A stretch of DNA of 5,013 nt from Spirochaetia bacterium (GTDB lineage: Bacteria > Spirochaetota > Spirochaetia > Treponematales > Breznakiellaceae): NCBI GenBank assembly GCA_025997795.1, contig BNVB01000111.1, positions 1 through 5,013 on the forward strand. Direction: 5' to 3'. Under the pieces are notes generated by a model that saw only the letters and a program-made list of their open reading frames with translations, had not been told where the DNA came from and did not search any database. This document shows, piece after piece, positions 1 to 5,013 of the stretch; the stretch's first letter is position 1; each line of letters opens with the position of its first letter. The translations under genes were made by a program, and so were the position numbers.

Positions 1-33
1 CCGGAAGAAGCGCCGAACACGGAACAGAACTAG
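1..33 (+). CDS. rplI: C-terminal tail of a truncated gene, probably ribosomal protein L9
   Basis: The window opens inside a reading frame that gives PEEAPNTEQN and then a TAG stop at 31-33. Only ten residues are visible, so the sequence itself cannot identify the protein. The call rests on context: in many bacteria, including treponemes, dnaB lies just downstream of the rpsF-ssb-rpsR-rplI cluster on the same strand, and an acidic, low-complexity C-terminal extension would suit an L9 variant. The stop codon is followed one base later by the first hairpin of the leader. It could instead be the end of another gene. Confidence 0.45.
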   Translation, partial: PEEAPNTEQN

Positions 34-34
34 G

Positions 35-66
35 AAACATCTAAAAACTTCAGTTTTTAGATGTTT
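35..66. repeat. Perfect inverted repeat, hairpin 1 of the dnaB leader
   Basis: The arms 35-49 (AAACATCTAAAAACT) and 52-66 are exact reverse complements around TC. As RNA this makes about 14 base pairs closed by a four-base TTCA loop. It begins one base after the stop of the upstream gene, so it could protect a 3' end or weakly terminate transcription. The stem is AT-rich, however, and no T-run follows it; the T5 run lies inside the 3' arm. A standard intrinsic terminator is therefore not a good fit. Its core TAAAAACT...AGTTTTTAG recurs in hairpin 3. Confidence 0.85.
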
Positions 67-79
67 ACCTCTTAAAAAG

Positions 80-110
80 GCATTTGCGCAGTCTTTAGAC
101 GAGCAAATGC
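80..110. repeat. Inverted repeat, hairpin 2 of the dnaB leader
   Basis: The arms GCATTTGC (80-87) and GCAAATGC (103-110) pair perfectly. Inside them GTC (91-93) pairs with GAC (98-100) around a TTTA loop, with an unpaired GCA/GA internal loop between the two stems. The element sits midway between hairpins 1 and 3 and has a different arm sequence from both. No T-tract follows it. Confidence 0.75.
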
Positions 111-112
111 AG

Positions 113-150
113 GGGCACCGTAAAAACTAACCGAGTTTTTAGAGGTGCCC
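113..150. repeat. Inverted repeat, hairpin 3, just upstream of the dnaB start
   Basis: The outer arms GGGCACC (113-119) and GGTGCCC (144-150) pair perfectly. The inner arms TAAAAACT (121-128) and AGTTTTTA (134-141) also pair perfectly, around an AACCG loop. The small internal loop between the stems is G120 against G142-A143. The hairpin ends 13 bases before the dnaB ATG, and the only Shine-Dalgarno-like bases near that start (GAGG, 142-145) lie in its 3' side. The mix of a GC-rich base with an AT-rich top, and the core shared with hairpin 1, resemble an interspersed palindromic repeat more than a terminator. Confidence 0.82.
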
Positions 151-163
151 ACTAGTAGTATGT

Positions 164-1540
164 ATGGCCGAAACCGGACTAAAGGATAAAATCCCTCCTC
201 ATAACGAAGACGCGGAAAAGGCAACCCTTGGGGCTTTGCTTCTGGATGACGATGCCATAAACACGGCAGTACAGTTCCTCAGGCCCGGTGATTTCTATTC
301 CAACGCCAACCGCCGGGTGTATGAGGCTATTCTCAATCTTTCCAACCACGGTGGGAAGAAAGCGGATATTATCACCGTGGTGGAGGAACTCAAGTCTTCC
401 GGGGAACTGGACGCCGCCGGAGGTCCCGCGTATGTGGCCTCACTTACCACGGTGGTGCCCACCGCCGCCAACATTGAACACTACGCGAAGATTGTTCAGG
501 ACTGTTCCACCCGGCGCGCCCTGATCCGTATTGCCAACGAAACCAACGCCAAATCCTATGACGAATCCCAAAAATCCCGAATCATTCTGGAGGAAACCCA
601 GCAGCGGATCTTCGAGCTTACCGAAACCGGGCAGACCTTTGCCTTTAAAAAAGTCAGTGAAATTATCAAGCAGACCATTGATAAAATTGAGGAACTCTCA
701 AAGTCCAACAAGAAATATACCGGCGTTCCATCGGGGTTTGAAGCTCTGGACGCGCTTACTTTGGGGTTCCAGCCCGCGGAATTTGTTATTATTGGAGCCC
801 GGCCATCAATCGGAAAAACTGCCCTTGCCCTGGCTATGGCCGCCCATGTTTCCATCAGAAAAAAAATCCCCGCCGCCTTCTTTACCCTGGAAATGCCCGA
901 CCAGGCCCTGATGCTGCGGCTTATTGCAAGTGAGGCAAATATTGAATCCAATGCTCTGCGCACCGGTTCCGGTCTCAAAATTGATGATTTTCACAAGCTG
1001 ATAGAAGCGGCGGGTAACATAAACGATGCGCCCCTGTACATTCTTGATATGCCGAATATGAAGCTTCTGGATCTGCGGGCACAGGCCCGCAGGGCACGGT
1101 CACAGTATAAGGTTGAGATCATCTTTATCGATTATCTCACCCTGATTAGTGCGGAGAATTATATGATCCCACGGCACGAGCAGGTGGCGGAAATTTCCCG
1201 TTCCCTGAAAAGCCTTGCGCGGGAACTCAATATCCCCATCGTGGTCCTTTCCCAGTTGAGCCGGGAAGTGGATAAGCGAACCGGCGGCCGGTCCGGGACG
1301 GCGGGGAAGCCGGTGCTGGCAGACCTTAGGGAATCGGGCTCCATCGAACAAGATGCGGATCTGGTGCTGTTCCTCCACCGGGAACGGGAAACGGACAAGG
1401 AAAATCCCGAAGCCGCCCCCGGCGGCGATATTCCAACCGATCTTATTGTGGCGAAAAACAGGAACGGTCCTACGGGCATCGTGAATATTCTCTTCCGGTC
1501 CAAGTTTACCAAGTATGTTTCGCTGGAGAAACATCAATAG
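164..1540 (+). CDS. dnaB: Replicative DNA helicase DnaB
   Basis: This is the hexameric 5'-3' helicase that unwinds DNA at the replication fork and interacts with primase. At 458 residues it has normal family length. The N-terminal domain starts with the typical PPHNEDAEKATLGALLLD block (residues 11-28), followed by a linker and the RecA-like motor. Visible motifs are Walker A GARPSIGKT (211-219), the H1a strand FFTLEM with catalytic Glu243, Walker B IIFIDYL with Asp323, the H3 segment VVLSQLSREVDKR with Gln364, the H4 segment DLRESGSIEQDADLVLFLHR (388-406), and the arginine-finger region KNRNGPTG (431-438, Arg433). The common Met of PSMGKT is Ile here, a mild change. No intein interrupts it, although DnaB often hosts one. 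ATG 164 is the only reasonable start, because the frame has no other start codon back to the stop at 140-142. No free Shine-Dalgarno precedes it. The gene converges on the - strand operon with 31 bases between stops. Confidence 0.98.
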   Translation: MAETGLKDKIPPHNEDAEKATLGALLLDDDAINTAVQFLRPGDFYSNANRRVYEAILNLSNHGGKKADIITVVEELKSSGELDAAGGPAYVASLTTVVPTAANIEHYAKIVQDCSTRRALIRIANETNAKSYDESQKSRIILEETQQRIFELTETGQTFAFKKVSEIIKQTIDKIEELSKSNKKYTGVPSGFEALDALTLGFQPAEFVIIGARPSIGKTALALAMAAHVSIRKKIPAAFFTLEMPDQALMLRLIASEANIESNALRTGSGLKIDDFHKLIEAAGNINDAPLYILDMPNMKLLDLRAQARRARSQYKVEIIFIDYLTLISAENYMIPRHEQVAEISRSLKSLARELNIPIVVLSQLSREVDKRTGGRSGTAGKPVLADLRESGSIEQDADLVLFLHRERETDKENPEAAPGGDIPTDLIVAKNRNGPTGIVNILFRSKFTKYVSLEKHQ

Positions 1541-1571
1541 GATCGATCGCCGGTGGCCCGCTTGGGGGACT

Positions 1572-4010
1572 TTACTCGACCGGTCCTCGCAGGGCGGTAC
1601 CGTCCTTTGTCTTCAAAATCCACTCACTTTTGTATATCCGCAATAAGGCCAAAAGTTCCCCGGTTCCGGCATCGTGCCAACTGATATTACCCTCCGTGTC
1701 GATGGCAATAAAACGGTTTCCCCCGTTGACAAGAGCGACGGGCAGGCCGGGGCTCCGCTCAAAGGGAATAAAGCTCTGCCCGCCGTAGAGGAGCGCCCCG
1801 TCCCCCCCGATGGTGGCGGCTATGACCCCTGCGCTTTCGGCAATACCGAAGGCCGTATCCTCCCCCTGGTATTCTGCCATTTTGACAGACCGGGCGGGAT
1901 TTGACGGATCAAGACGCAGCAGGGCGGTTTGCATGGCGCTGCCGCTGCCTTCGACGGCGGCGCAGTACAGGGAACCGCTTCCGCTCCGGTAAATCCGCAC
2001 CCCAATGGAGGCCGGGTAAGCCAGGGGGACGGTTTCTCCGGTGGTGATGTTGATCTTGAGAAACGGGGTATTCCCCAAAACCGCGCTCCGCCCGATGATG
2101 ATGTTCTGCCCGTCCAGAAACGCCGCGTCCAGCGCCCCGGCGGAAGAGAATGAAAACTCCCTGGTTCCGGGTTTCCTGGAATCAGGGGGTTCCTTAGACC
2201 CTGTAGGGCCCAGTGAAAATACGGCAATATTTCCTACCGAATCGAGAAACAGGGCCTGCTTCCCCAGAACCGAGGCTGAGCGAATAGGGGAGGGCATGGA
2301 AAATTTGTCTAAACCGATGCGTCCGCTTTCCCGGAACGAAGATTGGGATGTATCAGGTTCCACTATTTTAATAACCGGAATATTTTTGAGATCATGATTC
2401 TGCCAGTACAAAAATATCTCCGGCGAACCTGAAGTTCCTGCCTTAGCTCCGGTGCTATTCCCCGGAACCTCCGTCGGGCGCGAAGCGCGCAGGTTCCCCT
2501 CCGGGTCGGCGGCGATACGGGTATAGGATTCGGCGCCGGTCAGATGCACGGGCGAACCGTCCCTGATGGCGGTATAATCCAGGGGAAGAAACCCGGTTAA
2601 ATCACCATCCAGGATAAAGGCCAGCACCGAACCGGAGGCGGCCGCTTCCCGTACCGGTATCTGCTCGACGGCTTCCATGGGCCGGGAACTGCCGTCAGGC
2701 GAGAGAAGATACACCCTGCCATCGGAGCTTCCCAAGGCGGCGCCTGAGGAGGTTTCGGCTGCGGTGGTCACGAAGGGTATGTCGTTGGGTATAAGCCTGC
2801 GGTTACGGGTTTCCGATCTGCCCCTGTTGTCGATCGTATAACCGGCCAATTCGGTGTTGCCGCCTGCCGGCGAAAGACAAAAGAATTCCGCCTTGTCGGT
2901 ATTTGCGGGGAACAGGGTACCCCGCTTAATCCGCCCATCCCGGAAAATTTCTTTCCCCGAAACGGCGTCCAGTATCACCAGTCCCTGGGAATCAAAGCCC
3001 CCAAAGAAGCGGTTGTTCCCAAAGAGGATGGGGGAAGTGATGCCCGCGGGAACCGGGAAATGCCGGATCTCATCCCCGGACGAAAGCTCCCAATATGAGA
3101 GAGACCCCGAGGGGGAATAGGAAATCATGGTCCGTTCAGATTTACCGGTGGCGGTAAAGGAAACCGGGCCGGTAAGGTTCTCCGGGGACGGCAACAGCTC
3201 CCCGGTTTCGGGGTTGATAAAAACAACCCCGTTTTGGGCGTCCAGGGAATTTCTATCAAAACTTGTTTTGACGAAGCTCCCCGCGGAAGTTCCAGCGAAG
3301 CTCCCCGCGGAACTTCCAGCGAAGCTCCCTGCGGAAAGGATGATGAAATTTCCCCCGGCGGAATAGGCTAAACAGGATATGGGATCCCGGAACCGGAGGA
3401 TAAAGAGATTTTTCTTTTTCTGATAATCCCAAGCGGATATACGATACAGCCCCATACCATTACTTTCGGCCACTGCGATTTGGGGGTAACCGGGCCGTAA
3501 CACCATGGAGGTCAGGGCATAACCGCTTAACTGGAACCGCTCTTCCGCGGCGTTATCTTCAATATTCCAAATTCCCAGGAAGCCGTCTTCCCCGGCGCTT
3601 AAAATACGATCCTTCCCATCATATATGAGGGCGTTCACCTTCCCCTGATGTCTGCCGGCAATACTCGCCGGCTTGGCAGGAACTACCGGATCGGCGCTTT
3701 CTTCCGGGGTAACGGTTTCTTCCATAATAGCTGTTTCTACCGGAGCGATGGTTTCCGCCGGGTTGACGGTTCCCTCCGGGGCGGAAGTTTCTCCCGGACC
3801 GGCGGCTCCCTCAAGGCCAACGGTTTCCGCCGGATCGGTGGGCGCCACCGGATCAGAGGGTATTACCGGGGGAGTACTCTCTGCCGGGACAGCGATTTCC
3901 TCAGAGGTATCAATCACGCTTTCCGGCTCCTGGGCTATTATGCCGCTGCCACCCAAAACGAGACTCCCCAGAAGAAGCCCCGCGAAAATCCGGGGCAGGG
4001 ACAACCTCAT
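1572..4010 (-). CDS. Secreted WD40-type beta-propeller protein
   Basis: The 812-residue product begins with a Sec signal peptide: MRLSLPR, a hydrophobic core at about 8-25, and likely cleavage after IIA26. There is no lipobox Cys. Residues 27-116 are rich in Pro, Glu, Thr and Ala and look like a disordered tether. The first propeller blade, about 118-150, is the clearest WD repeat: RHQGKVNALIYDG, then RILSAGEDGFLGIWNI. Weaker blade-like units follow to about residue 790, for example YSPSGSLSYWELSSGDEI, GSSDGRVYLLSPDG, DSVGNIAVFSLG and DTEGNISWHDAGTGELL. By eye there are about fourteen, which would fit two seven-bladed propellers. The tail EWILKTKDG resembles the ends of other bacterial WD40 proteins. 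An SFAG(S/T)SAG repeat sits inside the third blade. The ATG overlaps the TGA of the upstream gene as ATGA, and GGAG lies eight bases upstream. Propellers usually act as protein-binding platforms; the partner and role are unknown. It probably acts in the periplasm or at the cell surface. Confidence 0.92.
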   Translation of the reverse strand: MRLSLPRIFAGLLLGSLVLGGSGIIAQEPESVIDTSEEIAVPAESTPPVIPSDPVAPTDPAETVGLEGAAGPGETSAPEGTVNPAETIAPVETAIMEETVTPEESADPVVPAKPASIAGRHQGKVNALIYDGKDRILSAGEDGFLGIWNIEDNAAEERFQLSGYALTSMVLRPGYPQIAVAESNGMGLYRISAWDYQKKKNLFILRFRDPISCLAYSAGGNFIILSAGSFAGSSAGSFAGTSAGSFVKTSFDRNSLDAQNGVVFINPETGELLPSPENLTGPVSFTATGKSERTMISYSPSGSLSYWELSSGDEIRHFPVPAGITSPILFGNNRFFGGFDSQGLVILDAVSGKEIFRDGRIKRGTLFPANTDKAEFFCLSPAGGNTELAGYTIDNRGRSETRNRRLIPNDIPFVTTAAETSSGAALGSSDGRVYLLSPDGSSRPMEAVEQIPVREAAASGSVLAFILDGDLTGFLPLDYTAIRDGSPVHLTGAESYTRIAADPEGNLRASRPTEVPGNSTGAKAGTSGSPEIFLYWQNHDLKNIPVIKIVEPDTSQSSFRESGRIGLDKFSMPSPIRSASVLGKQALFLDSVGNIAVFSLGPTGSKEPPDSRKPGTREFSFSSAGALDAAFLDGQNIIIGRSAVLGNTPFLKINITTGETVPLAYPASIGVRIYRSGSGSLYCAAVEGSGSAMQTALLRLDPSNPARSVKMAEYQGEDTAFGIAESAGVIAATIGGDGALLYGGQSFIPFERSPGLPVALVNGGNRFIAIDTEGNISWHDAGTGELLALLRIYKSEWILKTKDGTALRGPVE
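3273..3336 (-). repeat. 24-bp in-frame tandem repeat in the WD40 gene
   Basis: Two full 24-bp units (3273-3296 and 3297-3320) differ at a single base, G versus C at position 17 of the unit. A partial third unit (3321-3336) carries one C-to-T change. On the coding strand they encode AGTSAGSF and AGSSAGSF preceded by SAGSF, at residues 226-246. The array lies directly after the IILSAG strand of the third propeller blade, so it lengthens a surface loop. The unit is a multiple of three, so gain or loss of copies would keep the frame. Confidence 0.9.
3663..3932 (-). other. Low-complexity Pro/Glu/Thr/Ala-rich tether region of the WD40 protein
   Basis: Residues 27-116 of the secreted WD40 protein contain loosely repeated PAET, PEE and PVET units, such as TDPAETVG, VNPAETIAP and VTPEESADP. 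They have almost no predicted globular character. The segment separates the signal peptide from the first propeller blade and carries many acidic residues. Such linkers commonly span the periplasm or hold a folded domain away from the membrane, but that role is inferred here. Confidence 0.7.
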
Positions 4011-4744
4011 TTTGAATTCTCCGGCATGTCGAGGGAGGCTCCTTTTGGGGTCATCATATTCTGTACGGACAGGTAGGTTCGGAACCGCAGGGCCGCAAAC
4101 AATTCGCTCTTGGGGTGCTTTTTATAATCCGCCAGAGTTTTTTCATACACCTCCAGGGGCACTTTGGTTACCGCCACGGAATTTTCCTTGAGCCCCTGAA
4201 GGTGAAACTCCAGGGCGCCGGCATCTTTTGACGGAGCTTTGGTCAAGGGACCTTCGGTCGAGGGACCTCTGGTCGACGGATCTTCGGTCAAGGGACCTCT
4301 GGTCAACGGACCTATGGTCCGATGGTACCAGATGCTGATTTCCTCATCGGGGCAGGTTTCTTCGGCCTTAAGGAGCAGGTAGTACTTGAGGGCTTCGACG
4401 GCAGCCGGTTCAAGCCCGTCCCGGATCACCCGAAGCCGGTCCGCCAGTTCGGGGTAGCCGATGACGGTTCCGGTTTTCATATTTCGATCCTTTTCCTTCT
4501 TTTCGTGGTAAAAGGACATACGCTCCAGTTCCGGGAGTACCTCAAGCCTGAGGTCCCGGCTGGGCCATAAAACCGTTATAGGGAATTCGGGCTTGTGTTT
4601 TTTGCCGCAGCTCGTACAGGTAAAATTCATAAAGGCGCCGGAAACGATTTCAGCCAGATACCGGTTTTCGGCGTCCAGATCGATTTCTTCAGGGATTTCC
4701 ACCGTAAAGGTGTTTTCACATAAACAGGGTATCTTCCGTTTCAA
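4007..4744 (-). CDS. CpXC-like putative zinc-binding protein, unknown function
   Basis: With the TTG start preferred here the product is 245 residues. The N-terminal region has two cysteine pairs: KIPCLCENTF (Cys7, Cys9) and FTCTSCGKKH (Cys43, Cys46). Their spacing and surroundings resemble the uncharacterised CpXC domain, suggesting a small zinc-binding fold, although the first pair is CxC rather than CPxC. A helical middle section (about 97-130, including ELADRLRVIRDGL) leads to a low-complexity repeat linker at 144-173. A second helical part with LEVYEKTLADYKKHPKSELF follows. No signal peptide or membrane segment is visible, so it is probably cytoplasmic. An ATG at 4813 would extend the protein by 23 residues, but that extension lies inside rseP and lacks domain-like sequence. 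The perfectly spaced GGAGG before TTG 4744 is more convincing. The gene follows rseP by ten bases and overlaps the WD40 gene by four, which argues for one operon. No function can be assigned. Confidence 0.85.
   Translation of the reverse strand: MKRKIPCLCENTFTVEIPEEIDLDAENRYLAEIVSGAFMNFTCTSCGKKHKPEFPITVLWPSRDLRLEVLPELERMSFYHEKKEKDRNMKTGTVIGYPELADRLRVIRDGLEPAAVEALKYYLLLKAEETCPDEEISIWYHRTIGPLTRGPLTEDPSTRGPSTEGPLTKAPSKDAGALEFHLQGLKENSVAVTKVPLEVYEKTLADYKKHPKSELFAALRFRTYLSVQNMMTPKGASLDMPENSK
4019..4022 (-). promoter_or_regulatory. Ribosome binding site for the WD40 gene
   Basis: GGAG on the - strand is followed by the eight bases AATTCAAA and then the ATG at 4010-4008. It lies inside the last codons of the upstream gene. 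Together with the ATGA stop/start overlap this indicates translational coupling and fixes the start at ATG 4010. Confidence 0.75.
4226..4315 (-). repeat. 15-bp tandem repeat array in the CpXC-like gene
   Basis: Six adjacent 15-bp units start at 4226, 4241, 4256, 4271, 4286 and 4301. The consensus on the + strand is close to GGTCAAGGGACCTCT; the first unit is the most diverged. They encode IGPLT, RGPLT, EDPST, RGPST, EGPLT and KAPSK, so the first residue of successive units from the second onward alternates between basic and acidic. Most units carry GGTC and GACC arms four bases apart, so each is also a small dyad. The array falls in the linker between the two halves of the protein, and copy changes would stay in frame. 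Confidence 0.9.
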
Positions 4745-4749
4745 CCGTT

Positions 4750-4754
4750 CCTCC
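4750..4754 (-). promoter_or_regulatory. Strong Shine-Dalgarno that selects a TTG start
   Basis: On the - strand, GGAGG directly follows the TAA stop of the rseP-like gene (4757-4755). It is separated by five bases (AACGG) from TTG at 4744-4742. The next in-frame residues read KRKIPCLC, where the conserved domain begins. This placement is much better than that of the upstream ATG at 4813, so it decides the start of the CpXC-like gene. Confidence 0.85.
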
Positions 4755-5012
4755 TTACTTGCCGCGGGCCAGGAACAGAATATCTCCAAAAACCGCGAAA
4801 AGCATGAGGCCAAAAATCAGCACCACCCCCACGGTTTGAAAAGCGTAGACGGTTTTGGGCTTAAGGGGGTGCCCTCTGAAAAATTCGATGATGAACAGGA
4901 GTATCATACCGCCATCCAGGATGGGCAGGGGGAGGAGATTCATGATGCAGAGGGAAATTGAAATGAGGGAGAGGAAACTTGCCATGGAACTGATGCCCAG
5001 TCCAAAGCTCTG
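4755..5012 (-). CDS. rseP: RseP-family site-2 zinc metalloprotease, C-terminal part
   Basis: The reading frame enters from the right edge and gives 85 residues ending at TAA 4757-4755. It contains the diagnostic NLLPLPILDGG motif (residues 25-35 of the visible part), whose Asp33 is the third zinc ligand in site-2 proteases. The motif lies within a membrane segment, and a last transmembrane helix follows at about 57-81 (AFQTVGVVLIFGLMLFAVFG). The spacing segment RGHPLKPKTV and the short basic tail match the normal RseP C-terminus, so this end looks intact. The HExxH motif and PDZ domain would lie outside the window. A Met at 4985 is internal, because the frame continues upstream with QSFGLGISS, typical of this family. 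The family cleaves transmembrane substrates in the inner membrane, such as anti-sigma factors or signal-peptide remnants. Its substrate here is unknown. Confidence 0.93.
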   Translation of the reverse strand, partial: QSFGLGISSMASFLSLISISLCIMNLLPLPILDGGMILLFIIEFFRGHPLKPKTVYAFQTVGVVLIFGLMLFAVFGDILFLARGK

Positions 5013-5013
5013 C

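Noticed and set aside
35..66. Intrinsic terminator after the upstream gene
   Set aside because: The stem is AT-rich and no T-tract follows the 3' arm, so I list it only as an inverted repeat. Weak or factor-assisted termination remains possible.
133..161. A promoter for dnaB with TAGTAT (156-161) as the -10 box
   Set aside because: It matches the consensus at only four of six positions, has no acceptable -35 box at the right spacing and would start transcription inside the coding sequence.
160..189. Alternative dnaB start at ATG 160
   Set aside because: It is in another frame that stops within ten codons (TAA at 187-189).
556..1537. Several - strand open frames of 62 to 145 residues within dnaB
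   Set aside because: They are antisense to a complete, motif-rich helicase gene and show no recognisable protein features.
1550..1583. CCGGT/ACCGG inverted repeat between and across the convergent gene ends as a bidirectional terminator
   Set aside because: It has only five base pairs with a loop of over twenty bases and no flanking T-runs, which is too weak to support.
3648..4191. Overlapping + strand open frames of 142 and 172 residues opposite the start of the WD40 gene
   Set aside because: They lie antisense to the Pro/Glu/Thr-rich and signal-peptide coding region, where biased codons leave few stops. Their products are low-complexity and resemble no family I know, and the - strand genes are well supported by ribosome sites and domains.

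Overview
The window looks like chromosomal housekeeping DNA from a spirochaete, most likely a Treponema-type organism of moderate G+C. This is an inference from gene family and gene order: a probable rplI tail followed by dnaB on the + strand, and an rseP - cysteine-motif protein - exported WD40 protein group on the - strand. No tRNA, rRNA, CRISPR array, transposase, integrase or phage gene is visible.

Layout. Bases 1-33 hold the last ten codons and stop of a + strand gene, probably ribosomal protein L9 (rplI). Bases 34-163 are an AT-richer leader packed with three back-to-back hairpins that share a TAAAAACT/AGTTTTTA core. They lead directly into dnaB (164-1540, +), a complete replicative helicase with all the expected RecA-fold motifs and no intein. 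Only 31 bases separate dnaB from a convergent - strand operon that fills the rest of the window.

The - strand operon, read from the right edge, has three genes. First is the C-terminal 85 residues of an RseP-family site-2 metalloprotease (4755-5012, cut by the window edge). Ten bases later comes a CpXC-like putative zinc-binding protein that probably starts at TTG (4007-4744). It is followed, through an ATGA overlap, by an 812-residue secreted WD40/beta-propeller protein (1572-4010). The tight spacing implies co-transcription and translational coupling. Both downstream genes carry in-frame minisatellites, of 15 bp and 24 bp, in places where a protein would tolerate length change.

Function. 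DnaB unwinds DNA at the replication fork. The protease probably cleaves membrane-embedded substrates. The roles of the CpXC-like protein and the propeller protein are unknown, and their coupling to rseP is the main lead. The most unusual DNA is the nested palindrome block upstream of dnaB, which also hides the only Shine-Dalgarno-like bases near the dnaB start. I found no convincing evidence of an entirely new multi-gene system. The observations worth following are the palindrome element, the repeat arrays and the rseP-linked gene pair.
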